DNA from: Gloeophyllum trabeum ATCC 11539
Lineage: Eukaryota; Basidiomycota; Agaricomycetes; Gloeophyllales; Gloeophyllaceae
DNA: 64,000 nt
Reading direction: 5' to 3'
Assembly: GCF_000344685.1 (NCBI RefSeq)
Contig: NW_006920414.1
Span: forward strand, 1,172,677 to 1,236,676
The notes below the pieces were generated by a model. It searched no databases, had not been told where the DNA came from, and was given only the letters and a program-made list of their open reading frames with translations. The translations under genes were made by a program, and so were the position numbers. Below are positions 57,501 through 64,000 of the stretch, piece by piece; the stretch's first letter is position 1; each line of letters opens with the position of its first letter.

Positions 57501-60500
57501 TGCATGAATTGACTTTGGTGGTCTCCCAGGGCCATGAAATCCCCCGGCCAATTGCATATACCGCTCACGGGATCGTGCTCGAACCTACCATGACGATGGA
57601 GGAATTCAGCAAAATCTTTCCAGACATTTGCGATGTGTGCTTTGTTCAGGCGACGACTCCTGTTGAAGGAGAAGAGCCAGACGAAATCAAAAGATGGGAA
57701 TTCTCGATGCATGTTGCTTGCCAACTCTTGTCTTGGCTCGCAAGTCGGAATACCGCACGAGACCAGGAGAACACGTTCATTGCCGATATAAGACCCCAAA
57801 TCACTCGGCTAGTCCAACGCTTGGAGGAATCCCTGATGCTACTGGCCAACTGCACGAAAAAGCCCCACTTTTGGGCCGCCTACTGGTTCGCAATCGAAGC
57901 CAACATCCGGTTGACTTTCTCATCTCAGCCTGACACTGTCGATCTACATTCGTTGTTGGAATTAGCTAGTCGACTCGTCGGCCATCTTCGGGGATATGGC
58001 TTACAGCAAACCATAGACTCGGTTACGACGTTAGAAAAGCCGCTTGACGACGGAGATGCATCAGTCCGTACGGCAGAACTATGGATATGCCTGTTCCACG
58101 TCTGTGAAAGCATAGTCGCCAATAACCTTGGAAGGTCTGTCTCGCACCCGTATTGCCGTATAGTCATGCAGGCGATTCAAGCTGGGAATGACAACCTTCA
58201 CTCTGACCTCGAGAGCAGCGAAGACGCATGGAAAGCCATCTTCACTATGTCTGCTTTATCCCAATTCTCAATGCACGGAATGACAACGTCGATGCCTCGC
58301 CTTCCAGCTGCATGGGAGCTTGTTGAGTATGCCCTGAAGCGTATTCGTCTCACAGCGGACCCTGATTCTACACAAGGGCTGTCTAGACGGAGCCTTTCAA
58401 AGCGTGACGGATACATCCGTTTGGTTGTCTCAAGATGTTTCGTACTGTGGAAGAAGTGGCGCTGGCGTTTGGATGGTGCAATGGCTATTTTCAATCACCT
58501 GGTTGAAATATTCAAGAGTCGCAAGTTCACCAATTTGCTCGATGAACGACCTGACTTCCCAAACTTTTTGAGGCGCGCCGATGTGCGACTGCTGTCCGAG
58601 TGCACCAGTGGCGATACTGCCTTTTCTGTCTTCTTGAAGTTGATCGTTCAGACGGCCGGCGACCTTCGAAATCCAGTCGGGCAAGGTAATACAGACCCTT
58701 CAGCTCCTAGACTGAAGAAACTTTTGTCTATGGCTGTCCCAGTAGGATCCGTGCCTTTCACTAAGGCGACGCCCCCTATGGGCCAGGAGCTTTCGATGTT
58801 GTACAACCGCTACAGCGCCATTGCCATAGCTATCTACCTTGATCCTTCACCAGCCAACGTCCGCTTCCGACTCTCTCATGCCCAGCGTTATGTCATTTTC
58901 AAGGACACGGACTTCGCGACGCGTATGGCATGTATCCGCGGTGTTATGCATCTAGCCATGCTGATACGCCATCTCAAGCTTCCAATGGACATCATAAACA
59001 ACTGGTTAGGGGAGATCACGAACGTCCTCGTGGACGAGTGCGCCGGAACCGGAGCTGCAGGACAATCGAGCGATAATAGAAACCATGTTCTCCTGACAAT
59101 TCAGCTATTGCTGGGGTCAATTAGGCGGATCATTGAAACGCCTTGCATGGACCCGTCTAATGTGGAGACAACGTATCCTGACCCGGGATTACTCGAAGGA
59201 CGTAGGTACAACATTCCTTCCCACCCTAGCCTTACTGAAGTGATGGCACAGCATGGGTAACGCGAGTATTCGCGGCTTCAACAAACTTGGCTAATGTACC
59301 AACCACCGGGCTGGAGATTCGCAAGCTCGTCCAGGCATTCCTGGATGCTCGAGCAGCGGCAATGCCCATGCCAAGGATCAAAGGTCCAGCTGCCGCGAAC
59401 GTTGCCCCCGCGGACGAAGACAGCCAAGATATATATGGGGACTTGGATCTCGACTTGGACGACCCAGAGCTGCTGGCTGCCCTTGGAGAAGATGTCGAAG
59501 ACACCAGGCTGAAGGAGATGAAGGCTAAAGATGAGGTTGTGTGCAAGGTAATATCCATGCATCTATGCTGACGTGATGAGCTCATCGGAAGCACGTTTTA
59601 GGTCATGGATCAACACATATCTCCTGCTATTTATCGGCTGGTGTGCAAGAATATCAACGACTCGTCCGCAGAATTCCCTAGCGAGGAACACTGGGCGGAC
59701 ATTGATAAGTGGATCAATTGCTGGGTTGGCTGTGCAAATGTCATTGTTCAGAATGGCCGACGGGTGCGACCCTGTGCCAGTCCTGTGGTGTTTCGAAGCT
59801 CAATCTGCACATAGGAATGGTCCCATTACTTGGCCCTTGGGCCGCAATCTTGGGAAAGGATCATAGAGGCTGCATGGAGGCGGAGAGTCGGTCTTCGCTT
59901 CATGTACATGGTTCTGCGGTCAGATCCCCGGGCATACCATGTGAGTCAAGTTAGTCGATATCGTTCCCTAGCTGCTCACAGTTCCGTGTTCGCAGGACTA
60001 TCAGGACCGATTTCTGGAAGTATTCTTCGAGTCGTTGGTCGCGCGAGAAGTCTCGATTGAGAACCAATATATTGCCTTGCTGCTTACTGTCGATGGACTT
60101 CATCATCCATTGCTTCGAGGTGTACCCTGGGACTTGAACGGCGAGGCTGAGTTGTCGAAATTGGAATTTCTATCTGGACGTTTGGCCTTCATAGAAGGTG
60201 CGGCATTCTGTTCCCATTTGACTGAGACATCAGTTGAATCCTCTTTCGTGGGCAGCTGTCTTCATAAACCTGGTTCGCGTATTTCGAGAAGATCATGACG
60301 TTCAAACAAGAGGACAGAATCAGTCAAACACTGAACTCATCACGTCGATGCTGGCAGCCATGCAAGACTCGTATGAAGTGAGTGATAGTGTCATACCGCA
60401 CAACATTATTCCTCTAATCGAGGTGCAGCGCCAGAACGAGCAATCGGACCTCCATGAAGTCTACGCGGATTTCTGTGGTGCTGTACTTCGCCTGTTGGCC

Positions 60501-60578
60501 AGTCATCCTGTTTTGTCAGAGCATCAGCGTCTTTCCCCCTTCTTGGATTGGGCACACAAAATTGGTCTGGTCCATTAA
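54553..60578 (+). CDS. Mus7/Mms22 family replication-repair protein
   Basis: Start MASFEIVETSDTEERELLRS; about nine exons; near 1900 residues. The N-terminal part is disordered with Ser/Pro and charged runs and includes the block YSLRARQAKQLNPYAYDQAY with RRNPDAIVKV, which recurs in Mus7/Mms22 proteins. After RILRRMMPAAMINRTLKK comes a long helical region (HELTLVVSQGHEIPRPIAY, NVRFRLSHAQRYVIFKD, IRGVMHLAMLIRHLKLP). The frame changes near 59200 and is restored by an intron from 59201 (GTAGGT) to ACAG at 59250, giving EGPWVTRVFAASTNLAN. Fungal Mms22 works with Rtt101/Rtt107 or Brc1-type partners to rescue damaged replication forks. A 51-nt stop-free intron candidate lies at 60378-60428, so the exact C-terminal sequence is uncertain. 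Confidence 0.8.
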
Positions 60579-60992
60579 GCGTTGTGCTTGGTCGCTTAAT
60601 TTATTGGAACGAACTCTGGAGAACGCATGTAGCATAATATCTTGCAAATGGAAACTGTACGCGCGTAATTGTTACTTTTTGAAGAAATAATCTTGCTGCA
60701 AAGTGTGGCTGACACGGACAAGACACGGAGGCTTTACCATCAGGACTTCCGAGTAGTGTCGCGGAGCTTGAATCGCTCGATCATTCGCTCTTGTGGCTTG
60801 ATGCCACCGCCGTCATCGCGGTAGGATCGCAGGATATGATCCCGTAGAACGAGCCAGCAGTTGGTTTATTAATCGTAGCTGCTCAAGCTACTTATTCTGA
60901 GCGCCCTTCCTTTCCCCTTCGTCCTTGGTAGACGTCCCTCCTCCATTACTCTCCTGCCCTGCTGGAAGGGCTCCCAGTCACTATCGCTCAAG
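60579..60992. promoter_or_regulatory. Promoter region of the DUF1295 gene
   Basis: 414 nt between the Mms22 stop and the DUF1295 start, both plus. The last 100 nt are strongly CT-rich (CCTTCCTTTCCCCTTCGTCC near 60905), a frequent feature just upstream of fungal start codons. No open frame of interest. Confidence 0.5.
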
Positions 60993-62643
60993 ATGGCCGG
61001 AGTACAAGTGTTAGATCGTTATTACCTCGCCATAACGCTTCTGGTTACGGTGGGATATCAGATGCTGGGCTTTGCTATCGCCTGGACATTTCAGGTCGGA
61101 CCCAAATTCAAAAGCCGCAGCGCAAAAGAACTAACATTCGTCCTTTCTGTAGTTTGATAAAATCACCGACTTCACTGGAGGTATGCCCCTTCTCCTCTCC
61201 ACGTATACTGGCGTGCTGGTCCGGGTCTCCAGGGACTAGTGCTGCATCCAGATAGGAAGTCCGCGTACTGATCACTTCTCCGTAGGCTCTAATTTCTTCT
61301 GGCTAGGTGCCAATAAACTATCGTGCGGGACGGAAAGGTAGTCCTGACCAGGCTCTCTAGCATTAATGACATTACTTTTTGCGCGTACGGGCGATGCCCG
61401 AAATATCGTGGCGAGCGTTCTCGTCATGGTATGGGCCGCACGTCTCGCCGGTGAGTAGACAAGATGTTTACATATTCTGATACCAGGATGACGAACGAAC
61501 CTAGGGTTCCTATTTTTCCGCGTATTGAAGACCGGGAAAGACGCACGTTTCGATGACATACGGTCCCATTTTCTCAAGTATCTCGGTAAGCGCTCGAGTT
61601 CTCCGCTCGGCTGGAATCCCAATAACGGATTGCGTATGGTCAGGTTTCTGGGTTGGTAAGCGCTCTTCTGATTTCTCTGAATCCTGCGAATACCTACTTA
61701 TGGTGATCCACAAAAATAGGGCAGATACTCTGGGTAAGTCTAACATAACATGGTAGTACGCGGGATACTTATTAATTGTCCAAGGTCTGGGTCGTCTCCC
61801 TCCCTGTTATTATCCTGAACTCCCCATCGGTTGTGGGAGTGGACCACTCTGTTCCATTTGGAACTTCACGGGACATAGCAGGGATAGTCCTGTGGGGTGT
61901 AGGATGGGCGATCGAGTCCATTGCAGACATCCAAAAGGCATGACTTACCTTCACCTGCTCTCCCCGGCAGTCGCTGACGTGGATTTAATAGTACCGTTAC
62001 AAGGCGCGGGGAGGACCCAAGGATGAACCCATCAGAGTAAGTTAGCGGTGTCACGCGGAATGACTTGATTATCATCTCCCTCTGTAGACGGGCTTGTGGT
62101 ACTTCTCGAGGCACCCGCCTTACTTTGGAGAGTGAGTACTAGTGCTAGCCGTCACCAAATTTCCATCGGTGACAGACCGACGCTGATTATTAATAATCCA
62201 GGATCCTGTGCTGGTGGGGAATATGGATCCTCTGCCTCTCGGCTGGCAATAACCTGGGAGGCGGTGGAAAGGCGGCGCTGCGCGGCTCGGTGGTCTCTCC
62301 GATCTTCACGACTCTGTGAGTCTGTTCCTTTCCGCATCACGAGAGAGGGAAACTGATGCAGTGGATACGCAGACTCCTGATGTTCGCCTCGGGCATACCG
62401 ATCGCGGAGAAATCGCAAGGCCAGAAGTTCTACGACACGGCTCAGCGACCAGGCAAGTCGGACGCGTGGGACAAGTACCAAGAGTACCTGCGGTCTACCT
62501 CGATATTGATACCCATCCCGCCGGCGCTGTACCGTCCCCTGCCTGAGATCGTGAAGCGGACTGTCCTGCTGGACTTGCCTTTGTATCAGTTCACGGGAAG
62601 GGATGGGGCGCAGATATTGGAGGACGAGAGGGGGCAGTCGTAG
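60993..62643 (+). CDS. DUF1295 membrane reductase (steroid 5-alpha reductase-like)
   Basis: About 12 exons give near 340 residues: MAGVQVLDRYYLAITLLVTV, FDKITDFTG, GSNFFWL, ALMTLLFARTGDARNIVAS, FLFFRVLKTGKDARFDDI, a 12-nt exon (61644-61655, GFWVG region), a 14-nt exon (61720-61733, GQILW), VWVVSLPVIILNSP, WAIESIADIQK, YRYKARGGPKDEPIR, TGLWYFSRHPPYFGE and ILCWWGIWILCLSAGNN. The GLWxxSRHPxYFGE motif is the nucleotide-binding signature shared by DUF1295, sterol reductases and isoprenylcysteine methyltransferases. The protein is polytopic, likely in ER or peroxisome; its substrate is unknown. Joining IQK to YRYK needs a GC donor at 61938, since reading on meets a stop two codons later. All other introns are GT-AG. 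Confidence 0.85.
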
Positions 62644-62784
62644 GGTGTGAATCTCGGACGCCGTATGGATACATTTGCATTGTACATTAGGGATATTGTA
62701 CATTATAGTGCTGTGTTTGACACTACTCATACAGGGTTAGGCGGTGTTCGCGTTACGGTCATAGTCCTCACTCTCTCCCAACCC

Positions 62785-64000
62785 TCAACTGGAAGCTGGA
62801 GTTTCCGTCTTCTCTTGCTCCTTGGGCGCGTCACTGGCCGGAGTCGCTTGTTCCTTCGTCGCCTCGTTAGCCGGGTCATTCTCGTACCCTTCGACCTTCA
62901 TATCGTTCAGGCCGAGCTCCTCGTTCTGCTCCCACGTGCGGTCGTACGTCTCGACGGTCATATTGGGGTCCGGGTCGGGCGCGTAGAGGTTCTGGAGGTA
63001 CGAGTTGGCGAGGGGATCGTCGAGGATAAGGGTGAAGGGGCGCTCGACGGCCTTGATGGCCTTGAGGTTCTTGAGGAAGGTCTCAAAGGTCTTTTTGTCG
63101 TCCGCGTCGTGCACGGTCGCCTCGCCCGTGTCAAAGACCTTCTCGGAGAGCTCTTCGTAGACCTGGTCGAGGATGCCCTCGAGGGTCGTGAAGCGGCCGC
63201 CGAGCGTGCCGGCCTGCAGGACGAGGTCGATCTCGGGGATGGTGAGGCCGCACGTCTCGCTCTGTGACGTCAATGAAGTGAGCATAGATGTACGATTTGG
63301 GAAGCAAAGGAGGGAGGAGACAGCACCTTGAGGATATCCCGGCTGAGATCCTCCTTGTCCTCGACCTTGAGGGTGATCTTCTTGCCCTTTTCGGAGATGG
63401 CGGAGCCGGCCTTGACCTCGTTGTCGCGGTACCCGCACTTGTCGCAGTTGGTCGACATGATGAGGATCTCCTTGAAGTACGGGATGTTGACCTTTTTCAT
63501 CATGGTGTTGATGTGGTGGCCGCAGCTGGAGCAGGTGCCGGGGAAGACGTAGATCTCCTCGTTCGCGTCCGCGGGGGCGTCCTCTGGGCCGTCGGGCTTG
63601 AACGGCTCGAGCACGCGCGCGCCCTCGGCGGGCTCCTCGCCGTCGTCGGGCGCGATGAGCCCGAGGTCGATGTTTTGCTGCTTTGTGCGGTGGTAGGTGC
63701 GGAGGTTCCAGCGGGGGTCGGCCATGCTGCCGAGGAACTCGATGAAGGAGTTGCCGGCGGGGTCGTCGAGCTTGACGGTGATGGAGCGGGGCAGCTTCTC
63801 GTCGTCGTCGTCGGGGGCGGCGGCGGCGCTGCTCTTGGTGTGCTGGGCGCCCTCGGGCTCCTCCTCAGGGTTGTCGCCGAGGATCTCGGAGAGGGCGTCG
63901 ATGATGTCCTGGATCTTGCGCCAGGCGGCCTCGTCCTGGGCGCGGCGGAGGGGCTGGTGGAAGGAGAGGTCGGCGACGATGTCGCGCAGGAGGCCCTCGA
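62785..64000 (-). CDS. ZPR1: ZPR1 zinc-finger protein, partial (N terminus beyond window)
   Basis: Two exons in view: from the window edge (64000) to about 63332, and from about 63262 to the stop at 62785. The visible part starts inside the first ZPR1 repeat (GLLRDIVADLSFHQPLRRAQ) and includes SITVKLDDPAGNSFIEFLG, RWNLRTYHRTKQQN, the second zinc finger GTCSSCGHHINTMMKKVN to STNCDKCGYRDNEVK, SAISEKGKKITLKV, and IPEIDLVLQAGTLGGRFTTL. The first finger and start codon lie outside the window. ZPR1 is a conserved chaperone that folds eEF1A. The Cys residues of the second finger (CSSC, CDKC) are intact. The tail is acidic and Ala/Pro/Thr-rich. The 3' end faces the DUF1295 gene 141 nt away. GC content rises sharply here, with C or G in nearly every third codon position, as expected for a highly expressed gene. 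Confidence 0.95.

Noticed and set aside
59200..59290. Apparent frameshift in Mms22
   Set aside because: A 50-nt intron with GTAGGT donor and ACAG acceptor restores the frame and gives sensible sequence, so no mutation is needed.
62647..63267. Plus-strand frame of 206 codons with Leu/Val/Gly-rich repeats
   Set aside because: Antisense of the very GC-rich ZPR1 coding sequence; such codon bias creates long false frames.

Overview
The window is nuclear DNA from a filamentous basidiomycete, most likely an Agaricomycete. The evidence is short introns (about 45-85 nt) with GTRNGT donors and CTNA-type branch sites, genes cut into many small exons, fungal-only families (Ecl1, Shr3, Bem3, Mus7/Mms22, Msc2, Zn2Cys6 regulators), and close packing of genes on both strands. 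I rebuilt gene models by hand from splice signals. Many exons are too short to show up as long open frames, and two good genes (the Rho3 GTPase and the DUF1295 enzyme) appear only after splicing.

Layout. 1-12.7 kb is almost empty: one Ecl1-type zinc-binding protein gene (2867-4093, minus) and then 8.6 kb in which I recognise no gene. From 12.7 kb on, genes are dense. 12.7-18.5 kb (minus): a SET-domain lysine methyltransferase and a mitochondrial iron-sulfur L-serine dehydratase with about 20 exons. 18.9-34.1 kb: Bem3-type PX-PH-RhoGAP, Shr3 permease chaperone, PQ-loop transporter, clathrin heavy chain (all plus) and Rho3 (minus). This is a run of membrane-traffic and polarity genes. 34.3-44.4 kb: two paralogous Zn2Cys6 transcription factors, both minus, on either side of a plus-strand PDCD2/Tsr4 gene. 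44.8-50.5 kb (minus): a coiled-coil protein, a CUE-CCCH-DUF1771-Smr protein and an unknown protein. 51.2-62.6 kb (plus): an Msc2-type zinc transporter, the Mus7/Mms22 repair scaffold and a DUF1295 membrane reductase. 62.8-64.0 kb (minus): ZPR1, running off the window end.

Most genes are housekeeping. I found no defence island, secondary-metabolite cluster, intact transposon, CRISPR array or convincing tRNA. The most unusual features are in gene structure. There are repeated microexons of 9-23 nt, including a 12-nt exon kept in both transcription-factor paralogues. There are two probable GC-AG introns, and two stop-free introns whose length is a multiple of three. All functional statements are inferred from sequence motifs recognised by eye.
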